Shown here: positions 26,688 to 37,512 of the stretch, in pieces
Layout: each line of letters starts with the position of its first letter
Numbering within the stretch: the first letter of the stretch is position 1
Assembly (NCBI GenBank): GCA_024682215.1
Contig: JAIKZM010000213.1
Coordinates: forward strand, 1 to 54,805
DNA: 54,805 nucleotides
Origin: Saccharofermentans sp.
GTDB lineage: Bacteria; Bacillota; Clostridia; Saccharofermentanales; Saccharofermentanaceae
Reading direction: 5' to 3'
Translations under genes and position numbers: made by a program
The notes under the pieces: generated by a model
What the model was told of the DNA's origin: nothing
Database searches by the model: none
What the model saw: only the letters and a program-made list of their open reading frames with translations

Positions 26688-26693
26688 TAAGGA

Positions 26694-26903
26694 TCAGGAC
26701 TGTTCAGCCGGCTTAACGGCGACAGTTGCTTTTTCGAGGGCTTCACGGCCCAATGTCATAATATGTCCGCAGCCGCAGCATTTAAGCTTCATGTCGGCGC
26801 CTGCACCGGCAACGGTCCAGTCCGCGTTTCCGCACGGATGCTTTTTCTTGAGGGTTACAATATCGCCTTCCGCAAACTTGTATCTGTAGAATTTACCCGG
26901 CAT
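26694..26903 (-). CDS. DUF951 small protein
   Basis: 69 residues. The FAEGDIVTLKKKHPCGNADW opening and the GADMKLKCCGCGHIMTLGR segment are diagnostic of DUF951. Four Cys (HPCG and CCGCG) could bind a metal. It overlaps the prmC end by 11 bases. Function unknown; the family is widespread in Firmicutes, often near translation or replication genes. Confidence 0.88.
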   Translation of the reverse strand: MPGKFYRYKFAEGDIVTLKKKHPCGNADWTVAGAGADMKLKCCGCGHIMTLGREALEKATVAVKPAEQS

Positions 26904-27738
26904 TTTTTATCCCCCACGTGACACGTTCATTGCCGCCGTAATCCCTTACGGTTGCAACCATTTCAAAGCCTGCATCCTTACAAAGCCTTCTCACTGATCC
27001 GCCCTGGAGATAACCGTGCTCGACAAACACGGCGCCTCCCGGAACGAGAGAAGCAAAAGCCTTTTTGAATATGCTCTCATAAAAGTCCAGACCTTCATAG
27101 CCTGCCCTGAGCGCAAGTTCAGGTTCATATTCCCTTACCGAGCTATCGAGCTCTTCCATCTCGGCATCAGTTATATAAGGAGGATTGGAAATAATGAAAT
27201 CAAACTTTCCCGGAAGGTCATCCTTAAGGATATCGTTTTTTATGACCTCAAGAGAAGACGGATCCCTTAACTGATGCAAAACGTTATATCCTGCCGTTTC
27301 CAAAGCCGTCCCGCTTATGTCGGTGATAATTCCGTTAACACTGTAACCATGCGACAAAAGTTCGTTGGCAACAGAGATCCCCGCACAGCCTGTACCCGTG
27401 CAGATGTCTGCAAAACGGATTTCCTTCCGTCCGCTTCCTAAAGGTATGTTCAGCACGTCGCCCGTCGCAAGATCGTGACACCCGCAGTATCTTATCGCAC
27501 ACTCGACAAGAAGTTCCGTATCAGGTCTCGGAATAAGGACTCCGGGCACGACGCGGTAGTCTTCACGCCAGAAATGCCTGTGTCCAAGGATATAAGCCAG
27601 AGGCTCCCCTTTTGCACGCCTTGCGGCAGCAAGAGAAAGAGCCTCCCCTTCTAATTCTTCACACAATATGCGTGCATCGATCTGAGCTTCCTCATCACCT
27701 GATTCAGTGAGAAGTCTTAAAACATCACCAGATGTCAT
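26893..27738 (-). CDS. prmC: Release-factor glutamine methyltransferase
   Basis: 281 residues. N-terminal helical release-factor-binding domain (GEPLAYILGHRHFW), SAM site ADICTGTGCAGIS (110-122), and catalytic NPPY (185-188). Methylates the GGQ glutamine of RF1 and RF2. A stretch of about 15 residues before the SAM motif (ATGDVLNIPLGSGRKE) is extra compared with typical members. Overlaps yqhQ by 14 bases. Confidence 0.96.
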   Translation of the reverse strand: MTSGDVLRLLTESGDEEAQIDARILCEELEGEALSLAAARRAKGEPLAYILGHRHFWREDYRVVPGVLIPRPDTELLVECAIRYCGCHDLATGDVLNIPLGSGRKEIRFADICTGTGCAGISVANELLSHGYSVNGIITDISGTALETAGYNVLHQLRDPSSLEVIKNDILKDDLPGKFDFIISNPPYITDAEMEELDSSVREYEPELALRAGYEGLDFYESIFKKAFASLVPGGAVFVEHGYLQGGSVRRLCKDAGFEMVATVRDYGGNERVTWGIKNAG

Positions 27739-28762
27739 CTTCCTTGTTCTCCGGAATTACGGCCTGAAGTGATGCGATAGCTACTTCAACGATAGCAGCA
27801 TCAGGTTCAGCGGTCGTGAACTTCTGAAGCCAGAGTCCCGGTTTGCAGAGCAGTCTGCAGAAACCGTTTTTGTCATGGCGACCGACAAAACGCAGGAGTT
27901 CATATGAAATACCGCAAATAAAAGGTATCGCAACAAGGCGGATCAGGAGATTGACCCACATAGGCTGTGTTCCCGTAAACACACTGATGACCGTATAGAT
28001 CATGATGGAAATGGCAAGAACGATAAACATGAATGCAGTTCCGCAGCGGGGATGGAATCTGGGGTACTTAAGAACATTCTCTGCAGTAAGATCTTCACCT
28101 GCCTCATAGCATGCAATGGTCTTATGCTCAGCTCCGTGATACTGCCAGACACGCTTTATGTCCTTGATCTTTGAAGCGTTGATGAGATAGAGCAGGAAGA
28201 TCAGGATCCTCAATATGCCCTCGACGAGATTGAGGATAATGTTCATCCAGGTCAGCTGCACAATACGCTCGGGAATGAATTTGGTTGCAATGTCAACAAT
28301 AAGACGCGGAAGGAGTATGAAGAGTCCGACGCTGAGAAGTATGCCGAGAATAGCCGCAAAAGTAACAACAACGTTGCGGTGACGGTTAAGAAACTCATCA
28401 AGCTTTGAAGGTTTCTGTTCCTCTTCTTTTTCATCCTCGGGCTTTCCCTCTTCGGATATATCCGCGGACCTCATCAGAGCTCCGGTACCCGTAACGAGCA
28501 TCTTATAGAACCTTATGCAGCCTCTGATGAAAGGTATCTTATCGAAATAAGACACTTTCTCGCTCTGCTTGATCTCTTCAACGTGTATCGTGCCGTCACC
28601 TTTGCGGACAGCGAGCGCAGTCCTGGAAGGACCGACCATCATGACTCCCTCGATCAGAGCCTGACCGCCGATAGTCGTCTTCTTGCAGGGCTTACCGGTC
28701 TCGCATTTGACCGCATCCTCTGCCGACCTGACGGCAGGTTTATTCTCTTTTTTCTTAGACAT
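27725..28762 (-). CDS. DUF1385 membrane protein (YqhQ-like)
   Basis: 345 residues from the ATG at 28762, set by GGGGAG seven bases upstream. Conserved start GGQALIEGVMMVGPSRTALAVRKGDG and later YHGAEHKTIACYEAGEDLT with PRFHPRCGTAF, all hallmarks of DUF1385, plus four membrane helices. The His/Glu/Cys-rich motifs suggest metal binding, but no activity is established. yqhQ-prmC is a common Clostridia pair. Confidence 0.92.
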   Translation of the reverse strand: MSKKKENKPAVRSAEDAVKCETGKPCKKTTIGGQALIEGVMMVGPSRTALAVRKGDGTIHVEEIKQSEKVSYFDKIPFIRGCIRFYKMLVTGTGALMRSADISEEGKPEDEKEEEQKPSKLDEFLNRHRNVVVTFAAILGILLSVGLFILLPRLIVDIATKFIPERIVQLTWMNIILNLVEGILRILIFLLYLINASKIKDIKRVWQYHGAEHKTIACYEAGEDLTAENVLKYPRFHPRCGTAFMFIVLAISIMIYTVISVFTGTQPMWVNLLIRLVAIPFICGISYELLRFVGRHDKNGFCRLLCKPGLWLQKFTTAEPDAAIVEVAIASLQAVIPENKEDDIW

Positions 28763-28803
28763 ATTCAATCTCCCCACAGGGTTACTTATTCATTAATATG
28801 CTG

Positions 28804-28812
28804 ATTATATCA
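28804..28812 (-). promoter_or_regulatory. Extended -10 element for yqhQ
   Basis: Minus strand TGATATAAT is a perfect extended -10 (TG, one base, TATAAT) with no good -35. It lies between the rpmE terminator and yqhQ and starts the yqhQ-prmC-DUF951 unit. Confidence 0.5.
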
Positions 28813-28854
28813 TTATTGCTCCGGGAATTAGATGCACAGTAGCGGCAAAAAGAA

Positions 28855-28882
28855 AAAGAGCCGCGCATTTGCACAGCTCTTT
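28855..28882 (-). terminator. Terminator after rpmE
   Basis: Minus strand stem AAAGAGC-TGTGC / GCGCG-GCTCTTT with a short loop followed by TTTCTTTTT. Isolates rpmE from yqhQ. Confidence 0.8.
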
Positions 28883-28911
28883 GGTTATTCTTTCTAACCC
28901 GGGTAAAGTGA

Positions 28912-29112
28912 TTAAGCCTTGCCCATTCTCTTGTTGAACTTATCAACACGTCCGCCTGTATCAACGAGCTTCTGCTTACCCGTATAGAACGGATGGCAGT
29001 TAGAGCAGATATCTACTCTGAGGTCGCTCTTCGTAGACAGTGTCTCGAATGTGTTACCGCAAGCACATCTTACAGTTACAACCTGTGCCTGAGGATGGAT
29101 GCCTTCTTTCAT
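28912..29112 (-). CDS. rpmE: 50S ribosomal protein L31, zinc-binding form
   Basis: 66 residues from the ATG at 29112; AGAGGTG lies six bases upstream, whereas the GTG at 29121 is itself part of that ribosome binding site. Cys16, Cys18, Cys36 and Cys39 form the zinc ribbon of the C+ type, which can be displaced by a C- paralogue during zinc starvation in other bacteria. MKEGIHPQ and [23 protein letters not shown] are canonical. Lies directly downstream of rho with its own promoter. Confidence 0.97.
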   Translation of the reverse strand: MKEGIHPQAQVVTVRCACGNTFETLSTKSDLRVDICSNCHPFYTGKQKLVDTGGRVDKFNKRMGKA

Positions 29113-29193
29113 TGTTTTCACCTCTCAATCAAAGATATGACGCGTAATGTTGGTATCACGTATGCCATACCGGATTACTAAATCAGCCTTGCT

Positions 29194-29218
29194 ATATTAC
29201 TTGAATAAAAACCCGTTG

Positions 29219-29222
<4 letters not shown>
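29194..29222 (-). promoter_or_regulatory. Predicted rpmE promoter
   Basis: Minus strand perfect TTGACA (29217-29222), 17 bases, TAATAT (29194-29199). The -35 overlaps the rho stop codon. A strong match, giving a leader of about 75 bases. Confidence 0.75.
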
Positions 29223-31084
<1,862 letters not shown>

Positions 31085-31201
31085 GAATACCTCTCATGTA
31101 TAGTTTTAGATATCAAAATTCAAATCGTGGAAATTGGGATCAGTTACAAAAGATCAATCGAATTACCAAAGGAAATATCTATTGTCAGGATCAACCCGAC
31201 T
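31085..31201 (-). promoter_or_regulatory. Long rho 5' leader
   Basis: About 115 nt between the predicted start and the rho ATG, without an evident ORF or strong hairpin. Rho commonly terminates its own leader, so this is a plausible autoregulation region. GAGAGG precedes the ATG. Confidence 0.35.
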
Positions 31202-31207
31202 GCGTGA

Positions 31208-31236
31208 ATTTTAACATTACGTTTTTTACTCGTCAA
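31208..31236 (-). promoter_or_regulatory. Predicted rho promoter
   Basis: Minus strand TTGACG (31231-31236), exactly 17 bases, TAAAAT (31208-31213). Five of six and five of six matches to consensus; placed after the mreB terminator. Confidence 0.7.
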
Positions 31237-31275
31237 CACTTATTTTGTGCATATTTCGGTCTCTGTAAACCGCGA

Positions 31276-31315
31276 ATAAAAATAGACGCCCATCAATAGA
31301 TAGATGAGCGTCTAT
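31276..31315 (-). terminator. Terminator after mreB
   Basis: Minus strand stem ATAGACGCTCATC / GATGGGCGTCTAT (31303-31315 with 31282-31294), one G-U pair, eight-base loop, then TTTTTATT. Separates mreB from the rho promoter. Confidence 0.88.
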
Positions 31316-31335
31316 AAAGTTAAAAACCGGTAAGA

Positions 31336-32349
31336 TCAAACGTCGCTTGAAAGTGCGGCAAACTTGTCCATCATGTCGAGCGCCTTACCTGTTCCGATAA
31401 CAACGCACGATACAGGATCCTGAGCGAGATAGACATCGATGCCGATCCTGTTGGAGAGCATGTGATCAAGACCGTAAAGCATTGCACCGCCTCCTGTCAT
31501 AACAATACCTCTCTGCGAGATATCAGCCATGAGTTCCGGTGGTGTTCTCTCGAGAACGTTATGCACTGCTTCAAAGATCTGTGTGATAGGTTCCTCAAGA
31601 GCTTCGAGCATCTCTGTTGAAGAAACGGTAACTGTTGAAGGAAGACCCGTGATGATGTTTCTTCCCTGGACATCCAATGTAAGCTCCTCGTCTCTCGGAT
31701 AAGCGCATCCGATCTCGATCTTAAGCTTCTCGGCGGTCTTCTCACCAATGAGGATGTTATGTCTCTTTCTGACGTGCTTGATGATGGCTTCATCGAACTT
31801 ATCGCCTGCCACCTTAAGTGATGCGTCAACAACAGGCTCGCAAAGCGAGATAACGGAAATATCCGTCGTACCGCCGCCGATATCAACTACCATTGAACCG
31901 CATGCCTTTGTAATGTCGATACCTGCACCGATCGCTGCGGCGATAGGCTCCCTGATAAGGAAAACGTCCTTTGCACCGGCATGACGGCAAGCATTCTCAA
32001 CTGCCTGTTGCTCTACAGGTGTGATAACAGAAGGAACGCAAACTACGATAGTAGGCTTAAAATATGTTGCACGAAGTCCTGTGCAGACACGGCCGATAAA
32101 TGCCTTAAGCATAACTTCGGTCGCACGGAAGTCTGAGATAACGCCTTCACGGAGCGGCCTGATGGCTTCTACGATTCCCGGAGTCCTTCCGAGCATGAGG
32201 CTTGCGGATTCACCGACTGCCAAAACTTTACCTGTTCTGCTGTTTACTGCGACTACAGAGGGTTCTTTAAGGACTATTCCTTTGCCCCTGATATATATCA
32301 ACACGCTGCTGGTGCCGAGATCGACACCAATCTCCATGCCTAATGCCAT
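31336..32349 (-). CDS. mreB: MreB/Mbl-family rod-shape actin homologue
   Basis: 337 residues. Actin-fold phosphate-1 GVDLGTSSVLIYIRGKGIV, phosphate-2 VVDIGGGTTDISVISL and adenosine motif GIVMTGGGAMLYGL are all present. Forms membrane-bound filaments that guide lateral wall synthesis. It is monocistronic, with no mreC or mreD, which often marks an Mbl/MreBH-type paralogue. The MALGMEIGVDLG start lacks a strong amphipathic helix. GAGGTG lies seven bases before the ATG. The promoter carries a FabT-like dyad next to its -35. Confidence 0.93.
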   Translation of the reverse strand: MALGMEIGVDLGTSSVLIYIRGKGIVLKEPSVVAVNSRTGKVLAVGESASLMLGRTPGIVEAIRPLREGVISDFRATEVMLKAFIGRVCTGLRATYFKPTIVVCVPSVITPVEQQAVENACRHAGAKDVFLIREPIAAAIGAGIDITKACGSMVVDIGGGTTDISVISLCEPVVDASLKVAGDKFDEAIIKHVRKRHNILIGEKTAEKLKIEIGCAYPRDEELTLDVQGRNIITGLPSTVTVSSTEMLEALEEPITQIFEAVHNVLERTPPELMADISQRGIVMTGGGAMLYGLDHMLSNRIGIDVYLAQDPVSCVVIGTGKALDMMDKFAALSSDV

Positions 32350-32414
32350 AAATTATCACCTCAAAATATATAGAAACGCCGATTTTTAGCGTATTATTAC
32401 AAAATCAACGCCCT

Positions 32415-32443
32415 ATTATTACATCACATTACCCAAAAATCAA
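32415..32443 (-). promoter_or_regulatory. Predicted mreB promoter
   Basis: Minus strand TTGATT (32438-32443), 17 bases, AATAAT (32415-32420). A FabT-like dyad starts three bases upstream of the -35. Confidence 0.5.
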
Positions 32444-32446
32444 TTA

Positions 32447-32459
32447 TTTGAATATCAAA
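32447..32459. promoter_or_regulatory. FabT-like operator between mreB and leuS
   Basis: TTTGAATATCAAA, identical in sequence and orientation to the dyad at 6396-6408; the shared block extends to 15 bases (ATTTGAATATCAAAG). It abuts the mreB -35 and lies 16 bases upstream of the leuS -35, so it could act on either gene, more likely on mreB. Confidence 0.5.
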
Positions 32460-32475
32460 GCTAATTACAACTGTG

Positions 32476-32504
32476 TTTCATTTTTATTCCTCTGGTGCTA
32501 AAAT
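32476..32504 (+). promoter_or_regulatory. Predicted leuS promoter
   Basis: TTTCAT (32476-32481), 17 bases, TAAAAT (32499-32504); start near 32511 and a short leader with AAGGAG before the ATG. The leader is too short for a T-box. Confidence 0.5.
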
Positions 32505-32539
32505 TAGTTGTTATTTTTTAAGTATTAAGGAGCAGTGTC

Positions 32540-35023
32540 ATGAGTTATTCAATCGAGACCGACAAAAAATGGCAGGCAAAATGGGCGGAGACCGGACTTT
32601 ATAAGTTCAATCCGGATGCAGAAGGCAAAAAGCTTTATTGCCTTGAGATGTTCTCTTATCCTTCCGGCGCCAACCTACACCTTGGTCACTGGTATAACTA
32701 TTCCCTTACTGACTCCTGGGCAAGGTTCAAGCACATGCAGGGCTTCAACCTCTTCCACCCCATGGGATTCGACTCATTCGGACTCCCCGCTGAGAACTAT
32801 GCGATCAAGACAGGTATCCATCCCCAGGACTCAACTCTCAAGAACATCGCTACGATGGAAGGCCAGCTCAAGGCCATGGGCACTACAGTAGATTGGGATT
32901 ATGAGATCAAGACATGCATGCCTGACTACTACAGATGGAACCAGTGGTTCTTCATTGAACTCTACAAGAGAGGTCTTGCTTACCGTAAGAACGCACCCGT
33001 AAACTGGTGCCCTTCATGCAAGACCGTTCTTGCCAACGAGCAGGTCGTTGACGGCGCTTGCGAGAGATGCCATACGGAAGTTGTCAGAAAGAACATGACT
33101 CAGTGGTTCTTCAAGATCACAGAGTATGCTCAGGAACTCTTAGATGATCTTCCGAAGCTCGACTGGCCTGAAAAGACCAAGAAGCTCCAGAAAAACTGGA
33201 TCGGCAGATCCGAAGGTGCTCAGGTAGCCCTCTACGTCGAAAAGGACGGAAAGAGACTTACGAACGAGGACGGTTCTCCCATGAAGCTCGAAGTGTTCAC
33301 CACGAGAGTCGATACTTTCATGGGTATCACATATGTCGTTATCGCTCCTGAGTCAGAGCTTTGCGCTAAGCTTACCACCGATGAGTGCCGCGAAGCCGTT
33401 GAAGCATACCGCCAGGCTACTGCAAAGGTCAACGAGATCGACCGTATGTCCACGACACGTGAGAAGACAGGCGTCTTCACTGGTGCTTATGCAATCCATC
33501 CTCTGAACGGCAGAAAGGTTCCTATCTGGGCAGCAGATTATGTTGTCGCAGGCTATGGTACCGGCGTTGTCATGGCTGTTCCTTCACACGATGAGAGAGA
33601 CTACGATTTCGCTCACAAGTACGGTCTTGACATCATCCGTGTAATCCAGCCCGAAAAGGGTGTTGATTCCGAACTTCCCTACTGCGAGAAGAAGGGTTAT
33701 CTCACTAACTCCGATGAGTTTGACGGCATGGAAATGCACGATGCCCAGAAGGCCATCGTCGCAAAACTCGCCGAGATAGGCATGGGTGAATGGAAAGTCA
33801 ACTTCAGGCTCCGTGACTGGCTCATCTCCCGTCAGAGATATTGGGGAACTCCGATCCCCATGATCCACTGCCCTTCATGCGGCGTTGTACCCGTACCCGA
33901 AGAAGAGCTCCCCGTTCTTCTCCCATACGACGTGGAATTCACACCTGACGGTGAAAGCCCGCTCGCCAAGTGCGAATCATTCATGAACTGCAAGTGCCCC
34001 AAGTGCGGCGGTGATGCAAGACGTGATCCCGATACGATGGACACCTTCGTTGACTCTTCCTGGTATCAGTTCAGATATCCTGATAACAAAAACGACAAAG
34101 CGATGTTCTCAAAGGAAAAGATCGACAAGTTCTGCCCTGTCGACAAGTACGTCGGCGGCGCCGAGCACGCATGCATGCATCTGCTCTATGCAAGGTTCTT
34201 CACAAAGGCCATGCGTGACATGGGCCTTCTCGATTTCGACGAGCCTTTCACAAGCCTCGTTCACCAGGGAACCATCTTGGGACCTGACGGACAGAAGATG
34301 AGTAAATCCAGAGGCAACACTGTTGCACCTGACGATTACATCAGCAAGTACGGTTCAGACGTATTCAGAACATATCTGGGATTCGGATTTGCTTACATCG
34401 AAGGCGGTCCGTGGGCAGATTCCGGGCTCCAGGCGATCGTCAAGTTCTTCAGAAGGATCGAGACATGTGTATCCGAATGCGCAGGCACGGATGCTTCCGC
34501 GGTTCCCGCTAAGGCAGACATGACATCTGCCGACAAGGAACTCAACTATGCTGTCAACTACGCTATCAAGAGTTCAACGGCAGACATCGAGAAGTTCCAG
34601 TTCAACACTCCTATCGCAAGAATGATGGAACTCTTGAATGCTATCACCAAGTACAGCCAGGATAGTTCCTGCAAGGCTGAGTTCAAGAGATATGCAACAG
34701 AGAAGCTCGTTCTTCTCCTCGCACCTTTCGCTCCCCACTTCACTGAAGAACTCTGGTGTGAAGTACTCGGCAACGGCTATTCCGTTTACAACCAGAAGTG
34801 GCCTAAAGTCGATGAGAGCGCACTCGTAAAGGACGAGATCGAGATTGCAGTCCAGATCAACGGTAAGGTCCAGTTCAAGGTCAACATCCCTGCAGAAGCT
34901 GATCAGGATGCAGTCGAAGCCATCGTAAAGGCTGACGACAGACTTGAAGGCGCTCTCGCCGGCAGATCTGTCATGAAGTTCATCTACGTTAAGGGCAGGA
35001 TCGCAAACATCGTAGCTAAGTAA
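32540..35023 (+). CDS. leuS: Leucyl-tRNA synthetase
   Basis: 827 residues, class Ia. HIGH-type motif HLGH (47-50) and KMSKS (about 586-590). Zinc-ribbon cysteines occur in CPSCKTVL...CERC and CPSCGVV...CPKC, and the CP1 editing domain includes the conserved [11 protein letters not shown] threonine-rich region and [15 protein letters not shown]. The C-terminal NGKVQFKV domain is typical. Charges tRNA-Leu and edits norvaline or isoleucine. Monocistronic, own promoter and terminator. Codon use is strongly biased to preferred codons, as expected for high expression. Confidence 0.98.
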   Translation: MSYSIETDKKWQAKWAETGLYKFNPDAEGKKLYCLEMFSYPSGANLHLGHWYNYSLTDSWARFKHMQGFNLFHPMGFDSFGLPAENYAIKTGIHPQDSTLKNIATMEGQLKAMGTTVDWDYEIKTCMPDYYRWNQWFFIELYKRGLAYRKNAPVNWCPSCKTVLANEQVVDGACERCHTEVVRKNMTQWFFKITEYAQELLDDLPKLDWPEKTKKLQKNWIGRSEGAQVALYVEKDGKRLTNEDGSPMKLEVFTTRVDTFMGITYVVIAPESELCAKLTTDECREAVEAYRQATAKVNEIDRMSTTREKTGVFTGAYAIHPLNGRKVPIWAADYVVAGYGTGVVMAVPSHDERDYDFAHKYGLDIIRVIQPEKGVDSELPYCEKKGYLTNSDEFDGMEMHDAQKAIVAKLAEIGMGEWKVNFRLRDWLISRQRYWGTPIPMIHCPSCGVVPVPEEELPVLLPYDVEFTPDGESPLAKCESFMNCKCPKCGGDARRDPDTMDTFVDSSWYQFRYPDNKNDKAMFSKEKIDKFCPVDKYVGGAEHACMHLLYARFFTKAMRDMGLLDFDEPFTSLVHQGTILGPDGQKMSKSRGNTVAPDDYISKYGSDVFRTYLGFGFAYIEGGPWADSGLQAIVKFFRRIETCVSECAGTDASAVPAKADMTSADKELNYAVNYAIKSSTADIEKFQFNTPIARMMELLNAITKYSQDSSCKAEFKRYATEKLVLLLAPFAPHFTEELWCEVLGNGYSVYNQKWPKVDESALVKDEIEIAVQINGKVQFKVNIPAEADQDAVEAIVKADDRLEGALAGRSVMKFIYVKGRIANIVAK

Positions 35024-35046
35024 ACTCAACAGTTTCCAAGGATCCT

Positions 35047-35080
35047 AAAGGCTGCCGCTCAAACGGCAGCCTTTATAGTT
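35047..35080 (+). terminator. Terminator after leuS
   Basis: Eleven-base stem AAAGGCTGCCG / CGGCAGCCTTT with a CTCAAA loop, then TATAGTTTATT. Strong stem with a moderate U-tract. Confidence 0.88.
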
Positions 35081-35106
35081 TATTAACGGATTTTATATGT
35101 AAAGTG

Positions 35107-35115
35107 TGCTAGAAT
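35107..35115 (+). promoter_or_regulatory. Extended -10 for the GGDEF gene
   Basis: TGCTAGAAT is an extended -10 (TG, one base, TAGAAT) with no clear -35. AAAGGAG lies before the ATG at 35152. Confidence 0.4.
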
Positions 35116-35151
35116 AATATCAAGTAAACTTTAGATGTAAAGGAGTGTACT

Positions 35152-36558
35152 ATGAACTTTAAGAGTTTTGTCGATATGATCGACGTTATGACATGTATAC
35201 TCTCCGTCGAAACTAAAGAAGACGGTTCTTATGGCGAGATCAGGATCGTAAACGGCAACCCTTCTTATATTGCATCTATTGAGGTTCCCAATCCTGAACT
35301 GCCTCAAATGATCACAAGCAAATTCATCCCAAACAGCCTGTATCAGAAATACATTCCGAAAGATCTGAATTTCGAGGACTTCTGCTACAGATGTGCTGTT
35401 TTGAAACAGCCGATGCACACTTACGTTCATCCGGAAAGATTCGACTTCTGGTTCAACCTTTACATGATCCCTCTGCAGAGTGTCGGAAACATTCACTACT
35501 GCACTTATTCACAGATAATCTCCAGGAATGCCGACAGCGAGCAGATGAGCAACACATCGGCTTCCACCGCATCGGCAGTCCTCAACACCTGCATCAAGCT
35601 CAGGGGCGCTACAAACTTCCAGCATACGATGGATGAAGTTATTTCGGATATCAGAAAGATCATCGACGCACAGTCATGCGTTGTACTCCTTACCGATCAT
35701 GAGACGAGATCATGTTCCGTCTTAGGCGAATCACGCAACGAGTATTCAATGCTTCCGAGCATGAACAGGCTCCTTGACGACAAGTTCTACGATCTTACCG
35801 CATCCTGGAAAGATACGATCGGCGGAAGCAACGGTCTGATAATCAAGAATTCCAATGACTGGCAGTACTTAAAGGAAAAGAATCCCGCATGGTACGAATC
35901 ACTCAAGAAAGAGCATGTTGAAAGCCTAGTCCTCTTCCCTCTCGATGTCGGAAGCGAAAACCTCGGTTACATCTGGGCATGCAACTTTGATATCAACAAT
36001 ACCGTGAAGATCAAGGAAACACTTGAACTCACCATCTATTTTGTTGCATCGGAGATCGCAAACCACAAGCTTCTCGAAAGGCTTAAGAGATTAAGCTCCA
36101 TAGATATGCTCACCGGTGTTCTCAACAGGAACGAAATGAACAACAGGATCGACGGTTTAAGGACGGGTGCGTCACCGGCGCTTAAGGGTGTGGGCATTAT
36201 CTTTGCGGATCTCAACGGACTTAAGAAAGTCAATGACAATGGCGGGCACACCGCAGGAGACCTGCTGCTCAAGAATGCTGCCATAGTTCTCCAGAACGTT
36301 TTTATCGGCGATGAGATCTACAGAGCAGGCGGTGATGAATTCATGGTCCTTCTTTCCTACACCAGCGAAGATGAGATAATCGAAAAGTGCAAGCGTGTCA
36401 GATCACTTTCAAAACAGTATAAAGATGTCAGCTTTGCCTTGGGTTACAGTTATCAGAACAACTCATCTGACATCACCGAAGCACTTAAACTTGCAGATCA
36501 GAGAATGTACGCAGATAGAGAGGAATTCTACAAAACCCATCCCGAATTCAGAAGATAA
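35152..36558 (+). CDS. GAF-domain diguanylate cyclase (GGDEF)
   Basis: 468 residues, soluble. An N-terminal PAS-like sensor (about 1-125), a GAF domain (about 145-305; SCVVLLTDHETRSCSVLG), and a GGDEF domain (310-465) with intact active site RAGGDEF (391-397) and metal site FADLNGLKKVND (351-362). An RxxD inhibitory I-site is not present upstream of GGDEF, so product inhibition by c-di-GMP may be absent. Makes cyclic di-GMP from GTP. Stand-alone gene, bounded by terminators on both sides. The signal sensed is not evident. Confidence 0.92.
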   Translation: MNFKSFVDMIDVMTCILSVETKEDGSYGEIRIVNGNPSYIASIEVPNPELPQMITSKFIPNSLYQKYIPKDLNFEDFCYRCAVLKQPMHTYVHPERFDFWFNLYMIPLQSVGNIHYCTYSQIISRNADSEQMSNTSASTASAVLNTCIKLRGATNFQHTMDEVISDIRKIIDAQSCVVLLTDHETRSCSVLGESRNEYSMLPSMNRLLDDKFYDLTASWKDTIGGSNGLIIKNSNDWQYLKEKNPAWYESLKKEHVESLVLFPLDVGSENLGYIWACNFDINNTVKIKETLELTIYFVASEIANHKLLERLKRLSSIDMLTGVLNRNEMNNRIDGLRTGASPALKGVGIIFADLNGLKKVNDNGGHTAGDLLLKNAAIVLQNVFIGDEIYRAGGDEFMVLLSYTSEDEIIEKCKRVRSLSKQYKDVSFALGYSYQNNSSDITEALKLADQRMYADREEFYKTHPEFRR

Positions 36559-36564
36559 AAAAAT

Positions 36565-36594
36565 AGGTGCAGGTTGAGTTCCTGCACCTTTTAT
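36565..36594. terminator. Bidirectional terminator, GGDEF gene / FMN-oxidase-like gene
   Basis: Nine-base stem AGGTGCAGG / CCTGCACCT with a seven-base loop. U-tracts occur on both strands: TTTTATTT on the plus side and TATTTTTTT on the minus side. It serves both convergent genes. Confidence 0.88.
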
Positions 36595-36615
36595 TTGCTG
36601 TTATAACAGACTGCT

Positions 36616-37512
36616 TCAGGTCATGACGATACAGCTGTCATCGATCTGATCAGGCGTCTTAAACCCGGTGCAGCTCATGACGAATCTGAGTTCGTTGTTC
36701 ACCTTGGCAATGAACTTCTCCACACCTTCCGTGCCGCCCTCTTCAAGTGAAGGAATCATGGCCCTTCCTACGGCAGCAGCATCTGCTCCGAGTGCAAGGC
36801 ATTTATAAACGTCAGCACCTGAACTGATACCGCAGTCTACGATTATCTTAACGTCTCTTCCCTCAAGCGCTTTCTTTATCGAAGGAAGTACCATAAGCGG
36901 CGGAACCGCATAAGGAAGCCTTCCGTGATGATGGCTGACGATGATCGCCTTCGCGCCGAGATCTGCGCACTTAACCGCTTCTTCCTCACTCAGGACACCC
37001 TTGATAAAAAAAGGCAGTTTTGTTGACTCGATATAGGAACGGATCATGTCGGATGTCTGAACCGTCATGAGTTCTCCGATGACAACATCAAGGCCTTCGC
37101 TGCCGAAGATGTGATCGATGTCCATTCCGATACCGAATGCGCCTTCATCTTCAGCAAACTTCATCTGATCTCTTACCTTCACATTGTCTGCATACGGCTT
37201 TACGATGCGGACGGTCCTTGCGCCTGTATCCGCTATGCGCTTATACATATCATTTTCCATCATGCCGACGAAGTTAAGTATTCCCATGTTCTTAGCAGCA
37301 AAAGAATATTCCTCAAGACCTGTCTTGCCGCGTCCGCCAAACTCTTTGAGATGAGAAAAAGCAGGCATCATGACGGGGCTGGAAAAACTTGTCCCGAACA
37401 TTTCGATCCCTGTATCCGCGACAACGGAATCTATCAGTCTTTCCTTGAAAAGAATGCTGTCCAGATAGCGCTCGGTTATCTCATTTGCATCCGATATCCT
37501 ACTGTATGCCAT
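36616..37512 (-). CDS. FMN-dependent alpha-hydroxy-acid oxidase-like protein
   Basis: 298 residues, short for the family (about 350-370). TIM barrel with FMN-contact KGVLSEEEA (Lys171), VDCGISSGADVYKCLALGADAAAVGRAM (phosphate site), and SSPVMMPAFSHL. The catalytic block normally reads SNHGGRQ; here it is SHHHGRLP (193-200), keeping the catalytic His but changing the flanking Asn and Gly. It may use a different substrate or be a dehydrogenase. Its start overlaps the neighbouring isomerase by 14 bases, suggesting one pathway for a hydroxy acid or sugar acid. Confidence 0.8.
   Translation of the reverse strand: MAYSRISDANEITERYLDSILFKERLIDSVVADTGIEMFGTSFSSPVMMPAFSHLKEFGGRGKTGLEEYSFAAKNMGILNFVGMMENDMYKRIADTGARTVRIVKPYADNVKVRDQMKFAEDEGAFGIGMDIDHIFGSEGLDVVIGELMTVQTSDMIRSYIESTKLPFFIKGVLSEEEAVKCADLGAKAIIVSHHHGRLPYAVPPLMVLPSIKKALEGRDVKIIVDCGISSGADVYKCLALGADAAAVGRAMIPSLEEGGTEGVEKFIAKVNNELRFVMSCTGFKTPDQIDDSCIVMT

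Noticed and set aside
32350..32539. T-box leader for leuS
   Set aside because: The predicted leader is about 30 bases and lacks the AGGTGG-type T-box and a terminator.
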